Assembly (NCBI RefSeq): GCF_038070315.1
Contig: NZ_JBBPCC010000009.1
Span: 124,001-188,000, forward strand
DNA from: Paenibacillus_G filicis
GTDB taxonomy: Bacteria; Bacillota; Bacilli; Paenibacillales; NBRC-103111
DNA length: 64,000 bases
Direction of reading: 5' to 3'
Under the pieces are notes generated by a model. The model did not search any database, was not told the DNA's origin, and saw nothing but the letters and a program-made list of their open reading frames with translations. Made by a program: the position numbers and the translations under genes. Shown here one piece after another: positions 51,901-60,778 of this stretch. How positions within the stretch are numbered: position 1 is the first letter of the stretch; the number at the start of each line of letters is the position of its first letter.

Positions 51901-53172
51901 GACGGGGAGGCGGCTGTCGAGCCGCCGTACCGGATCCGGGAATTTATTCCGGATGACCGCAGCAGCCTGGAGGATGCCGGTGCCAATCAAGGTCAGGCGA
52001 AGACGATTCTGATCGTCGAGGACGATCCGGCCTTCGCCAAGGTGCTGCTGGACTTGTCCCGCAAGAAGGGCTTTCTTGGCCTGACCGCGGGTGACGGCTT
52101 CAGCGGCCTCCAGCTTGCTAGGCGGTATGTGCCCAGCGCAGTGCTGCTGGATCTAGGCCTGCCGGATATGGACGGCCTCAAGGTGCTCGATCACCTCAAG
52201 TTCGACAGCGATACCCGGCATATTCCGGTCCATATTATTTCTGGCAAGGACGCCGGTAAGGCTTCCCTGCTGAGGGGGGCTGTCGGCTTCCTGTCCAAGC
52301 CTACGGATGGCGAGGACATCGAGGCGATGTTCGAACGGATTGAACGTGTAGTGAATGAGCGAATCAAGCAAGTGCTCATTATCGAGGACGATACGGGCAA
52401 TCACAAGGCCATTCATGCGCTGCTGAAGCATAAGAAAGTGGAGATTCACAGTGCGTATACCGGCGAAGAGGGCCTAGCGCTGATCCGGGAGAACGACTAT
52501 GACTGCGTGATACTGGATCTGAAGCTGCCTGATATGAGCGGGCAGCAGTTGCTGGAGCGTCTGGTTGCGGACCCCGGCATCGCGACGCCTCCGATGATTA
52601 TCAATACGGGGCAGGAGCTAACGCAGGACGAATACAAGGAATTGAACCGATTCACCGACAGTATCGTGATCAAGGGGGCGAACTCTCCCGAGCGCCTGCT
52701 GGACGAGGTGTCGCTGTTTTTGCACAGCGTGCAGAAGACGCTGCCCGAGAAGCAGCGCCAGATGATCCGGATGTCGCTGGATTCGGATGAAACCCTCCAG
52801 GGACGCAAGGTGCTGCTGGTCGATGACGATCTGCGCAATACGTTTGCGTTGTCCAAGGTGCTTCGCCAGCATGGGCTCGATGTGGTGATGGCCGATAACG
52901 GTAAGCTGGCGCTGGAGCGCCTGGAGAGCGAGCCGGGCATCGAGCTGGTCATCATGGATATTATGATGCCGGTGATGGATGGGTACGAAGCGATGCGCCA
53001 CATCCGGAGCAACCCGAGCTTCCAGCACCTGCCGATTATCGCTCTCACAGCCAAGGCGATGGCCGGAGATCGTGAGAGATGCATGGAAGGAGGGGCCAAC
53101 GACTATATGACTAAGCCTATAGATGCGGATAAGCTGCTGTCCTTAATCCGCGTGTGGCTCTTTGAATCATGA
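48967..53172 (+). CDS. Hybrid sensor histidine kinase with nitrate-sensor-like, HAMP, GAF and three receiver domains
   Basis: This 1401-residue protein has a membrane helix (about 8-28), an extracytoplasmic NIT-like helical domain (about 45-300, with HELQIERGLVSTMFG), a second helix (about 314-336), HAMP (337-390), GAF (about 440-590), a coiled coil (600-690), HisKA with phospho-His at about residue 702 (NMSHELRTP), an ATPase domain (about 805-925, FKFTHHGSVSV, DTGIGIP, GTGLGL), and three receiver domains with phospho-acceptor Asp at about 1062, 1184 and 1331. The stop codon overlaps the CheR gene start (ATGA). It heads a phosphorelay operon. The signal is unknown; the NIT-like domain suggests a small external ligand. 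Confidence 0.93.
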   Translation: MKWIKNLKLLPKLLLMIALPMLGVLYFTASSITEKVQHLNSVSRLEELTKLAVATNQLVHELQIERGLVSTMFGNRTETEVSGMNVQQNQTDRSIDAFRKVFTDMDPSTLDKEIWGDFERLAGQLNQIGDVRRKLAGEQSTESDIALYYRETVARSFEANENLINLSSDVQISKKLSALLNYSRSKYGASQERSFVFERLSVGRLEVADFRRLGAVINEQQVYQQVFETFADPEAIALHKSAATNRAFAEVERQRQILLATEPGRELNLDPRVWFEVSSERIDQMKKTEDALSSVLIADMNAMQSASRKELILVAGMNILLLAAALLISLIVVRRLLRPIRELKQSIGYILDGQMDITVEVTSRDEVGELSGAFRELIDSLRNVIVQAGSITKGDYNQVITPKSDGDVLSIALRDMLQSLKEARQENERQFWLKTQLARLIGLSQGVESLEKVASLLISEICQLVEAGQGVFYVRETTHGSRPVYVMYGSYAFRDRKLLSTRIELGEGLVGQVALEGKAIQLSGVPDDYIRIGSGLGESKPRTVLVLPVLFEGRAIGVMELASFRAFTPIEEDLLDQLSSSLGVVVQSILGRQRTEELLHESQLLAEELQTQQEELRTANEELEEQTRMLKHSEEKQRIQSEELQAINEELEEKTNYLQLQKADIEKQNAFIQRSQQELQVKAAELEQTSRYKSEFLANMSHELRTPLNSLLILAKSLAANDDHNLTEDQIESAKVIYSGGLDLLTLINDILDLSKVEAGKLDIRMEPVRLEKLVSNLEHQFQPVARDRGLNLELSMGEGVPDSFVTDGQRAEQVLKNLLSNAFKFTHHGSVSVRIYRLDEQEGRAHDSQEGSKLAFSVTDTGIGIPLRKQQAIFEAFQQADGSTSRKYGGTGLGLTISRELTKLLGGELQLHSEEGVGSTFTLILPLSPAVNTGNAERRTASGAWTASSDPSDRDVFVSLPQVAASSSVTGSAAGARDGEAAVEPPYRIREFIPDDRSSLEDAGANQGQAKTILIVEDDPAFAKVLLDLSRKKGFLGLTAGDGFSGLQLARRYVPSAVLLDLGLPDMDGLKVLDHLKFDSDTRHIPVHIISGKDAGKASLLRGAVGFLSKPTDGEDIEAMFERIERVVNERIKQVLIIEDDTGNHKAIHALLKHKKVEIHSAYTGEEGLALIRENDYDCVILDLKLPDMSGQQLLERLVADPGIATPPMIINTGQELTQDEYKELNRFTDSIVIKGANSPERLLDEVSLFLHSVQKTLPEKQRQMIRMSLDSDETLQGRKVLLVDDDLRNTFALSKVLRQHGLDVVMADNGKLALERLESEPGIELVIMDIMMPVMDGYEAMRHIRSNPSFQHLPIIALTAKAMAGDRERCMEGGANDYMTKPIDADKLLSLIRVWLFES

Positions 53173-53999
53173 TGAATGAGAAAGATCTGGAGAAACTGGA
53201 AGCGGATCTGGTGCTCCAGGCGATCTATGAGGCGCATGGCTTCGATTTTCGCCAGTATGCGCGCTCGTCCCTGCTCCGGCGTCTGCATGTGATCCGGCAG
53301 AAGGCGGGGGTGAACCATCTCTCCGAGCTGATCCCGCTCATTCTGCACGATGACCGGTTCATCCGCGACCTGCTGACGAATATGTCGGTGACGGTGACGG
53401 AGATGTTCCGGGATCCGGACTTTTTCCTGGAGCTTCGGACCAAGGTAATCCCGGTACTCAAGACGTATCCGTTCGTGAAAATCTGGCATGCGGGCTGCGC
53501 CACCGGGGAAGAGGTGTACTCGATGGCGATCCTGCTCCAGGAGGAGGGCTTCTACGATCGCGTGCAAATCTACGCGACCGATATGAACCAGCAGTCGCTG
53601 AAGATCGCCGAAGAAGGCATCTATCCACTCGACGCGATCCGCAAATTTACCGTGACCTATAACAGCAGCGGAGGTAAGGCTTCCTTCTCCGACTACTATT
53701 ATGCGAAGTATCAGATGGCCAAGATGAACGAGGATCTGAAGCGCAACATTGTGTTCACGGCTCACAATCTCGTGACGGACCACGCGTTCGGGGAGATGAA
53801 TATGATTGTATGCCGCAATGTGCTGATTTACTTTGACAGACAGCTGCAGAATCAGGTGTTCCGGCTATTCGATCAAAGTCTGGTACACCGGGGGTTTCTA
53901 TGTCTGGGAAGCAAGGAATCGCTGGAGTTTTCTTCGCTCAGAAGGACGTATGAGGATGTATCGTCACGCTGGCGAATTTTCCGCAAGCCCTTGACCTGA
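53169..53999 (+). CDS. CheR-type protein-glutamate methyltransferase
   Basis: This 276-residue protein has the CheR N-terminal helical domain and a SAM-binding domain with WHAGCATGEEVYSMAILLQE (residues 107-126) and NMIVCRNVLIYF (about 218). It starts by ATGA overlap with the hybrid kinase. CheR enzymes methylate receptor glutamates with SAM; here the target may be the coiled-coil region of the kinase rather than a chemoreceptor, but that is inferred. Confidence 0.92.
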   Translation: MMNEKDLEKLEADLVLQAIYEAHGFDFRQYARSSLLRRLHVIRQKAGVNHLSELIPLILHDDRFIRDLLTNMSVTVTEMFRDPDFFLELRTKVIPVLKTYPFVKIWHAGCATGEEVYSMAILLQEEGFYDRVQIYATDMNQQSLKIAEEGIYPLDAIRKFTVTYNSSGGKASFSDYYYAKYQMAKMNEDLKRNIVFTAHNLVTDHAFGEMNMIVCRNVLIYFDRQLQNQVFRLFDQSLVHRGFLCLGSKESLEFSSLRRTYEDVSSRWRIFRKPLT

Positions 54000-54066
54000 T
54001 GCCGGATCGGGCAGCCTAGGGTCATGCACGGTGCAGGTGCAGAGCAGACAGGAGGCGAGCAGGTTT

Positions 54067-54678
54067 ATGAAACAGTATGAAGCGGTTGTCATCGGTGTTT
54101 CCGCAGGCGGCTTACGGGCGTTAAGCATCTTGCTGTCTGCCCTGTCTGCACAATTCCCGCTGCCGCTGATCATTGTGCAGCATACCAAGGAAGGCTGCGA
54201 CAGCTTCCTGGCTGATCATCTGAACAGCCAGGCGCCCCTCCGGGTGAAGGAAGCGGATGATAAGGAATACGTGCAGCCCGGCAACGCTTATCTGGCGCCT
54301 GCAGGCTACCATCTGCTGGTAGAGGAAGACCGCAGTCTGAGCTTATCAGTCGATCCGCCTGTTCTCCATTCCCGTCCGTCCATCGATGTGTTGTTCGAGA
54401 GTGCCGCTTATGTATATGAGCAGTATTGCATCGGTATCGTATTGACCGGGGCGAACGGGGATGGGAGCCAGGGGCTTCGTCGAATCAAAAAACACGGCGG
54501 CTTGGCCATCGTGCAAAATCCGGAAACGTCCGAATGCGCGACGATGCCAGACGCGGCGATCCGCGCAGCCGGGCCTGATTATATTCTGGATCTGGAGGAT
54601 ATCGGTACATTCCTGAATGGGTTGGGTGAGCGCCTGATGGCCCGCAGACATGGACGGAAGAAGGAGGAGGACCTATGA
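54067..54678 (+). CDS. Stand-alone CheB-type methylesterase domain
   Basis: This 203-residue protein has only the CheB catalytic domain, with the nucleophile Ser12 in VIGVSAGGLRAL, His in LIIVQHTKEG (about residue 38) and Asp in LTGANGDGSQGLRRIK (about 138). There is no receiver domain, unlike chemotaxis CheB; it may be regulated by partner receivers. Its stop codon overlaps the next start (ATGA at 54675-54678). AGGAGG lies about 13 bases before the ATG. With the adjacent CheR it would form a reversible methylation pair. Confidence 0.92.
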   Translation: MKQYEAVVIGVSAGGLRALSILLSALSAQFPLPLIIVQHTKEGCDSFLADHLNSQAPLRVKEADDKEYVQPGNAYLAPAGYHLLVEEDRSLSLSVDPPVLHSRPSIDVLFESAAYVYEQYCIGIVLTGANGDGSQGLRRIKKHGGLAIVQNPETSECATMPDAAIRAAGPDYILDLEDIGTFLNGLGERLMARRHGRKKEEDL

Positions 54679-55808
54679 ACGGCGCTCTGGACGGGCAATT
54701 ATCGAAGATTCTGGTCGTCGATGACCGCAAAGAAAATCTATACGCGATGGAAAGGATTTTGAAAACGCTGCCTTGTACGGTGTATGCGGCCCATTCGGGC
54801 AACGAGGCGCTATCGTTGACTCTCCGCCATGACTTTGCGCTGATTCTGCTGGATGTCAGCATGCCGGAGATGGACGGCTTCGAGCTGGCGGAGCTGCTGC
54901 GCAGCCACGAGGAAACGCAGCAGATTCCGATTATTTTCGTCACGGCGATCAATACAGAGGACAAGAGTGTATTCAAGGGCTATGAGTCCGGCGCCGTCGA
55001 TTATTTGTTCAAGCCGGTGGATGTGGATATTTTGCTGAGCAAGGTCAAGGTCTTTCTGGAGCTGAATATGAAGCGGAAAGAGCTGGAGTCGATTCAGAGC
55101 GAGCTGGAGCGCAGCAATCGAAGTCTGGCGGAGTTCGCGCAAGTCGTCTCTCATGATCTGCGCAATCCTCTGCATGCGATCACCGGGCTTAGTGAGCTGC
55201 TGCTGCTGAAGCACGCGAGTGGCCTCAATGAGCGAGGCAAGGCTTCGGTAGAGCAAATTGCCGCATCCGCCCAGCGGATGGACAAGCTGATTACGGACCT
55301 GCTGGCCTTCGCCAAGGTGAATGCGCAGATCACAGGTTATCGGACCGTCGATCTGAATGAAGTGCTGCGGGACGTCATATCCGATCTGAGCGGCAGATTG
55401 AATCAGAGCGGCGGAAGCATTGAGCTGGCGGGTGAATTGCCCAAGCTGGAGGCCGACCGGACGCAGATGTACCAGTTGTTTCAAAATCTGCTCGGCAATT
55501 CGATCAAATACCATGCGCCGGACCGGCCTCCGCGTATCCGTCTCGGGACGATCCGGCTGGCGAGTCCGGATGTGTGCTGCTTCTATGTGGAGGACAACGG
55601 GATCGGCATGCAGGAGAAGGAGCTGCCGACGATATTCGATCCTTTCACCCGTCTCAGCAATGCCCAGGGATATGAGGGGGCAGGACTTGGACTGTCTACG
55701 GTCCGCCAAATTATCCAGAGGCATCAGGGGTCGATTGATGTGTCCAGCAAGCTGGGCGAAGGGACGATCTTCAAGCTGGCTTTCCCTGTGACCCAGGGCT
55801 TCGTATGA
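54675..55808 (+). CDS. Response regulator-histidine kinase hybrid
   Basis: This 377-residue soluble protein has an N-terminal receiver domain (Asp60 in LILLDVSMPEMDG), a coiled-coil segment, HisKA with His160 (FAQVVSHDLRNPLHAITGL), and an ATPase domain (GNSIKYH, EDNGIGMQ, GAGLGLSTV). There is no sensor or membrane part, so it is likely to receive phosphate from the large hybrid kinase. It is the last gene of the four-gene operon linked throughout by ATGA overlaps or short gaps. No output DNA-binding protein is encoded in the operon. Confidence 0.92.
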   Translation: MNGALDGQLSKILVVDDRKENLYAMERILKTLPCTVYAAHSGNEALSLTLRHDFALILLDVSMPEMDGFELAELLRSHEETQQIPIIFVTAINTEDKSVFKGYESGAVDYLFKPVDVDILLSKVKVFLELNMKRKELESIQSELERSNRSLAEFAQVVSHDLRNPLHAITGLSELLLLKHASGLNERGKASVEQIAASAQRMDKLITDLLAFAKVNAQITGYRTVDLNEVLRDVISDLSGRLNQSGGSIELAGELPKLEADRTQMYQLFQNLLGNSIKYHAPDRPPRIRLGTIRLASPDVCCFYVEDNGIGMQEKELPTIFDPFTRLSNAQGYEGAGLGLSTVRQIIQRHQGSIDVSSKLGEGTIFKLAFPVTQGFV

Positions 55809-55888
55809 TTGGGCATGGGCTGCGGCAGCGGATGCAGCAGAGGCTGAAACTCGCGTCACGGAAGTGGCGCGGGGGAGTTGCGCGTTGT

Positions 55889-55904
55889 TTTGACACGTGT
55901 TATC
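55889..55904. promoter_or_regulatory. LacI-type operator before the regulator gene
   Basis: TTTGACACGTGTTATC at 55889-55904 matches 13 of 16 positions of the palindrome GATAACACGTGTTATC. The same pattern occurs at 57236-57251 in front of the alpha-mannosidase gene. It lies 20 bases before the LacI-family start, which suits autoregulation. Confidence 0.65.
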
Positions 55905-55923
55905 CTAAGGCTGAGGTGATCCA

Positions 55924-56970
55924 ATGACGAAGCGTGTGACCAGTCATGATGTGGCCAAACGGGCGGGAGTTTCCCGGGGGGTTGTCTCTGCTGTCATTAA
56001 CGGCACGCCCGGCATACGTGTCAGCGAAGAGAAGCGCAGGGAAGTGATTAAGGCTATCCAGGAGCTGAATTATAGTGTGGATGCGCAGGCTCGCAGCATG
56101 CGGACCGGCCGGAGCGGGTGTATCGCTGCTTACGGGAACCTGGATAATCCATTTTTCCTCCAGGTGCTGCAGGGTGCTCAGCGCGCGTGTACGGAGAGAG
56201 GCTATCATCTGCTGCTGTACGGATACAACCGGCAGGAGAGCAAGCAAGCCCTGATTCAGCTGTACAATCAGAGAAGGATTGACGGCCTGCTGACGAAAGA
56301 CGTAACCGGGTTCGCAGATGAAGAGTGGCTGGCATCGGTCAGAGCTGCAGGATTGCCGTACATGTCGGTCGAAGGCTACCCGGAACAGGAGGAGGTGCCG
56401 TCTGTTCTGCTCGATTATGGAGCCAGTATGGACCTGGCACTCGACTATCTGTACGGGCAGACTGGACTTCCGCCTGTCTATGTGGAGTTGTACAGTGGAT
56501 CAGCCTACGCGCCCAACTGGGGAGACCGGAACAGGCGCTCCGCATACGAGGCCTGGATGGAGCGCAAAGGCTTGGTGCCTGCCATCTGGCAGCAGCCGGA
56601 TCATGATACGGACCCGCAGGCATGGGATGAATGGCTTGGCGGGCTTCCCCTGCCATCCGCGCTGTTGACCAATTGGTCGCGGGGGGGCTTCCTGATCTAC
56701 CAGGCGGCGCGACGGCTGGGACTTAGCATCGGCAAGGACCTGTATGTAATGGCTGCGGACAATACGATGCGGGCCAATGCGTATATGGTGCCTCCTTTAT
56801 CCTCCGTGGAAATACCTTATGTGGAAATGGGGGAAGCGGCCGCTTATCGGCTGCTGGATATGATCGAGGGGAACCATCCCCAGGCTGCGTCCAAGATCTG
56901 GATACCTGCGGTGCTGGAGCCCCGTGAGAGCACGCTGCTTGCAGGGGAAGGGGGGCCTCAGGAAAGCTGA
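55924..56970 (+). CDS. LacI family transcriptional regulator
   Basis: This 348-residue repressor has the LacI HTH at residues 3-55 (TSHDVAKRAGVSRGVVSAVIN) with the hinge helix region VDAQARSMRTGRSG, followed by a periplasmic-binding-protein-like sugar-binding domain (about 60-340). It lies upstream of and in the same direction as the alpha-mannosidase gene, and both have similar palindromes in front of them, so it probably senses a mannoside or oligosaccharide and controls that gene and itself. Confidence 0.92.
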   Translation: MTKRVTSHDVAKRAGVSRGVVSAVINGTPGIRVSEEKRREVIKAIQELNYSVDAQARSMRTGRSGCIAAYGNLDNPFFLQVLQGAQRACTERGYHLLLYGYNRQESKQALIQLYNQRRIDGLLTKDVTGFADEEWLASVRAAGLPYMSVEGYPEQEEVPSVLLDYGASMDLALDYLYGQTGLPPVYVELYSGSAYAPNWGDRNRRSAYEAWMERKGLVPAIWQQPDHDTDPQAWDEWLGGLPLPSALLTNWSRGGFLIYQAARRLGLSIGKDLYVMAADNTMRANAYMVPPLSSVEIPYVEMGEAAAYRLLDMIEGNHPQAASKIWIPAVLEPRESTLLAGEGGPQES

Positions 56971-57280
56971 GAATCTAGTGTCGGTGTCGTTTGGGCTGAT
57001 GGGGAGCTACACCGGCCTCGAGCTTGGGTCGGCAGGGCGTACGAGTGCGGAGGGCACAGTAGGCCACTGATAGAACGAGTGAGTACCGTCACGGCAGGGC
57101 GGTTTAACAGAGAGTCCGGACGCCCAACAGACGGGTAGCGATGCCTGGAACGGGGGAGCCAAGCCTGCTTGTAAATCTGCCCCAATTCCGGCCATTTCTG
57201 GTGGGGCCAACGGTAAGGGATTTTGCTTGTCTGATGATATAACGTGTTATCATACTTTGTTATGAAAAGAGGAGCTGCTC
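56971..57280. promoter_or_regulatory. Intergenic region with a second LacI-type operator
   Basis: The 310 bases hold no gene that could be recognised. At 57236-57251 GATATAACGTGTTATC matches 14 of 16 positions of the palindrome GATAACACGTGTTATC, and TGATAT...TATCA-type symmetry extends one base further on each side. TATCAT at 57248-57253 overlaps it and may be part of the alpha-mannosidase promoter. The rest is GC-rich with no stable terminator. Confidence 0.6.
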
Positions 57281-60200
57281 ATGCATTGGACTGTAGAAAA
57301 ATTGGAAGACCGTATCCGCCTGCTGGACCCGTTTCGTTACCGGGATGGGGCTGCGCTGAGCTGCCGCTGGCTGGAGGATGAGGAGGGCTTGGTCGGAGCG
57401 TATCCGCCGGACTTTAGCCAAGCGGCCGAAGTACATCCCGGTGTACGTTGGTCGGGCAAGGACCGGTATGTATGGTTGAATGTCCTTGTAGAGGTACCCC
57501 TCGACTGGCAGGGAAGAAAAGTGTTCGGACGCTTCGACTTTGGCCGGACAGGCGGAGGGGGCAATAGCGGCTTCGAATCCTTGCTATTTATCGGCGGGGA
57601 GCCTTATCAGGGAGTAGACTCCAACCATCAGGAGGTTCTGCTCCCCGCGGATGCTGCCGGACGCACGCTGGATCTTTCGTTCCGCTTATGGTCGGGTCTC
57701 GGAGGCTATGACAGTCAGGCTACGCTGGAGCATCATATCGCCAGAGCGGAGCTCTGCTGGCTGGACGAAGCGGCCGATGATCTGTTTTATACGAGCCGGG
57801 CGGTTCTGGATACCGTCAAGCTGTTAGGCGATCAGCGGACCGAGCATCATGAGCTGCTGGCGCTGTTGGATGGCGCTTACCTGCTGCTGGATTGGTCGCG
57901 TCCGGGCTCGGAGGATTTCTATGCCTCCGTCCGCAGCGCTCAGGAGGCTCTGCAGGAAGGGCTGGGTAAGCTGTCCAAGCATCATGCGGTTACGGTCCAA
58001 TGCATCGGACATACGCATATCGATGTGGCCTGGCTGTGGCGGCTGAAGCATACGCGCGAGAAGGCAGCACGGTCTTTCTCGACTGTATTGCGGCTGATGG
58101 AGCAGTACCCGGAGTATATATTTCTGCAGACTCAGCCGCAGCTCTACGCGTATATCAAAACCGATTATCCCGAGATTTATGAAGCGATCCGTGAGCGCGT
58201 AGCGGATGGGCGCTGGGAAGCGGGGGGAGCCATGTGGCTGGAAGCCGACTGCAATCTGACGTCAGGGGAATCGCTGGTGCGCCAGCTGCTGTACGGGATT
58301 CGGTTTTTTCAGCAGGAATTCGGCGTGACCTGCCGGTATTTATGGCTGCCGGATGTGTTCGGCTACAGCTGGGCTTTGCCGCAAATTTTACGCAAGAGCG
58401 GAATCCAGGCCTTCATGACGACGAAGATCAGCTGGAATCAATATAACCGGATGCCGCATGACACGTTTCACTGGAGGGGCATCGACGGAACGGAGATTTT
58501 GACGCATTTTATTACAACGCCGGACCCGGGAGGCTCGGAGGGGACCTTTTATTACACGTACAATGGAGCGATAACACCGTCGACGATCCAGGGAATCTGG
58601 GAGGCTTACCGGGATAAGGCGGTCAACCGCAAGCTGCTGCTGGCATACGGCTACGGCGATGGGGGAGGAGGCGTCAACCGTGATATGCTGGAGATGAGAC
58701 AACGGCTGTCGACCATGCCGGGTCTCCCTCAGGTGACGACGGGCCGGGCAGATGCTTATTTCGAGGAGCTGCTGGAGACGGTGGAGGAAACCGGATCGTA
58801 TGTCCATACCTGGGACGGGGAGCTGTATCTGGAGCTGCACCGGGGGACCTATACCAGCCAGGCCTACAATAAACGGATGAACCGGAAGCTCGAGCTGCTG
58901 TACAAGGAGACCGAGTGGATGGCTGTCCGCCAGGCGCTCACCGGCGGCTGGGAGCGTTACCCGCAGGAGGAGCTGTACGAGGGCTGGAAGATCATCCTCC
59001 GTCATCAGTTCCACGATATCATTCCCGGATCCTCGATCCGGGAGGTGTATGCGGACAGCCGAGAGGAGTACGCGGAAGCCGAACAGATCGCGCTGCGTAT
59101 CTGGAGGCAGGCGGCGGAGGCGCTAACCGAGGCGGGCGGGCAGAGATTGGCGAACAGCGGGCCATTGCCAGGAGCCGAGTGGAGTGCTGGAGCTGATATC
59201 ATGGTCGGCAGCAGCCGGAGCTTTACCGTCTGGAACAACGCGTCCTGGGAGCGGACGGAACTGGTGGCGATTCCGGCTGATAGCGGGCTCGGAGCCGGGA
59301 GCTGGAAGGATAGCAGCGGGGCGAAGCTTGCGGCGCAGCGGTCGGCAGCCGGGGACGAGTGGCTGGTCCGGGTGCTATCGGTCCCTTCGCTGGGCCAGGC
59401 CGTCGTGACCTTCGTACCCGGGGAAGAGCAGAGCGACTGCGGGTCGCAGGACTCCCCATTCCGGGCGGAGCCGGGCCGGATCGAATCTCCTTACCATATC
59501 GTGGAATGGAATGAAACAGGTCAGTTGATCCGCATCTATGATAAGCAGGCAGAGCGGGAGGTGCTGGCTCCCGGACAGCTCGGGAACGTGCTGGAGGTCT
59601 TCGAGGATAAGCCGAAGGGCCGACATGAGGCGTGGGACATCGATCTGTTCTATCAGGAGAAGCGGCGGGTTATCGACGAGCTTCAAGAGGTTCGGATTGT
59701 GGAGAACGGCCCGCTGTATGCGGTCGTGGAGTTCCGCTGGAGCTACATGGATTCGCACGTCCGGCAGCGGATGGTGCTGTATGCACATAGCAAGCGTATC
59801 GACTTCGATACGCACGTCCACTGGCACGAGCAGCGTCAATTGCTCAAGGCAGCCTTCCCGGTAGACATCCGGGCGACGGAGGCGACCTATGACATCCAGT
59901 TTGGCAATGTGAAGCGTCCGACACACTGGAATACGAGCTGGGACTATGCCCGCTTCGAGAGCGTGGGCCATCAATGGGCAGACCTGTCCGAGCGAAGCTA
60001 TGGCGTCAGCCTGCTGAATGACTGCAAGTACGGCTACGATATCAAGGACAATCGGCTGCGCCTGACGCTGATCAAGTCGGCCAAGGTACCCGATCCTACG
60101 GCCGACCAGGGTGAGCACCGGTTTGTATACGCGTTATTTCCCCATAGCGGAGACTGGCTGGAGGGCGGCACGGTGCAGGCGGCTTATGCGCTGAATCAGC

Positions 60201-60511
60201 CATTGTCCGTATCGGAGGGAGCTGCCGGGGCATTGCCTGGCTCCCTCTTCCGGGTATGGGAATCGGACGGGGCGCGCGTGATGGTCGATGCGGTTAAGAA
60301 AGCGGAGGATGGCCGCAAGGTCGTGCTTAGGCTTCATGAGTATGCCGGCAACCGCGGCAAGCTCACGATAAGCAGTGATTACGGTATCGTGTCCTGGCAG
60401 GAGTGCGATCTGCTGGAGCAGCCGGAAGGGGAGCTGGTGGAGCAGCCTGAGTTTCACGGTGAGGTGAAGCCCTATGAGATCCGAACGTTCCTCGTTACCT
60501 TCGCGGATTGA
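57281..60511 (+). CDS. Alpha-mannosidase, glycoside hydrolase family 38
   Basis: This 1076-residue protein has an N-terminal beta domain, the GH38 catalytic domain with zinc-binding CIGHTHIDVAWLW (His246 and Asp248), the nucleophile Asp358 in WLPDVFGYSWALP, a further zinc ligand region in HQFHDIIPGSSI (about residue 580), and C-terminal beta-sandwich domains. It would hydrolyse alpha-mannosidic bonds with retention, in the cytoplasm because no signal peptide is seen. Length matches cytosolic GH38 enzymes. GAGGAG precedes the ATG. A LacI regulator gene and operator precede it. Confidence 0.95.
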   Translation: MHWTVEKLEDRIRLLDPFRYRDGAALSCRWLEDEEGLVGAYPPDFSQAAEVHPGVRWSGKDRYVWLNVLVEVPLDWQGRKVFGRFDFGRTGGGGNSGFESLLFIGGEPYQGVDSNHQEVLLPADAAGRTLDLSFRLWSGLGGYDSQATLEHHIARAELCWLDEAADDLFYTSRAVLDTVKLLGDQRTEHHELLALLDGAYLLLDWSRPGSEDFYASVRSAQEALQEGLGKLSKHHAVTVQCIGHTHIDVAWLWRLKHTREKAARSFSTVLRLMEQYPEYIFLQTQPQLYAYIKTDYPEIYEAIRERVADGRWEAGGAMWLEADCNLTSGESLVRQLLYGIRFFQQEFGVTCRYLWLPDVFGYSWALPQILRKSGIQAFMTTKISWNQYNRMPHDTFHWRGIDGTEILTHFITTPDPGGSEGTFYYTYNGAITPSTIQGIWEAYRDKAVNRKLLLAYGYGDGGGGVNRDMLEMRQRLSTMPGLPQVTTGRADAYFEELLETVEETGSYVHTWDGELYLELHRGTYTSQAYNKRMNRKLELLYKETEWMAVRQALTGGWERYPQEELYEGWKIILRHQFHDIIPGSSIREVYADSREEYAEAEQIALRIWRQAAEALTEAGGQRLANSGPLPGAEWSAGADIMVGSSRSFTVWNNASWERTELVAIPADSGLGAGSWKDSSGAKLAAQRSAAGDEWLVRVLSVPSLGQAVVTFVPGEEQSDCGSQDSPFRAEPGRIESPYHIVEWNETGQLIRIYDKQAEREVLAPGQLGNVLEVFEDKPKGRHEAWDIDLFYQEKRRVIDELQEVRIVENGPLYAVVEFRWSYMDSHVRQRMVLYAHSKRIDFDTHVHWHEQRQLLKAAFPVDIRATEATYDIQFGNVKRPTHWNTSWDYARFESVGHQWADLSERSYGVSLLNDCKYGYDIKDNRLRLTLIKSAKVPDPTADQGEHRFVYALFPHSGDWLEGGTVQAAYALNQPLSVSEGAAGALPGSLFRVWESDGARVMVDAVKKAEDGRKVVLRLHEYAGNRGKLTISSDYGIVSWQECDLLEQPEGELVEQPEFHGEVKPYEIRTFLVTFAD

Positions 60512-60557
60512 ACATAGCTGCAAGGTAAGGGCATGAGGTCAAGGCAGCATTAGCCCT

Positions 60558-60601
60558 AATGCCTGCACGCACCGCTTTCGGCATAGGCGTGTGCAGGCAT
60601 T
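60558..60601 (+). terminator. Hairpin after the alpha-mannosidase gene
   Basis: AATGCCTGCACGC at 60558-60570 pairs with GCGTGTGCAGGCATT at 60587-60601 with a small bulge. No T run follows; a second short hairpin (AGGGCC with GGCCCT) lies just downstream. Confidence 0.6.
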
Positions 60602-60778
60602 GCGGCGGTGAGGGCCTCATGGCCCTGGAGGCCAATCCCCGGTCACCCGTTCGAGACGAGTGGGAGGATTCCGATTCAGTGAATAGCTGCATTTTTTATA
60701 TTTACTCCGAATGGAACTTGATGTAAGTTTAGAAAGGAATCATTTTCCTATACTAGACACTGAGAAGGATGATAAACA

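Noticed and set aside
60512..60778. T-box leader before the esterase gene
   Set aside because: The hairpins are GC-rich inverted repeats, but the T-box sequence and a matching terminator are absent.
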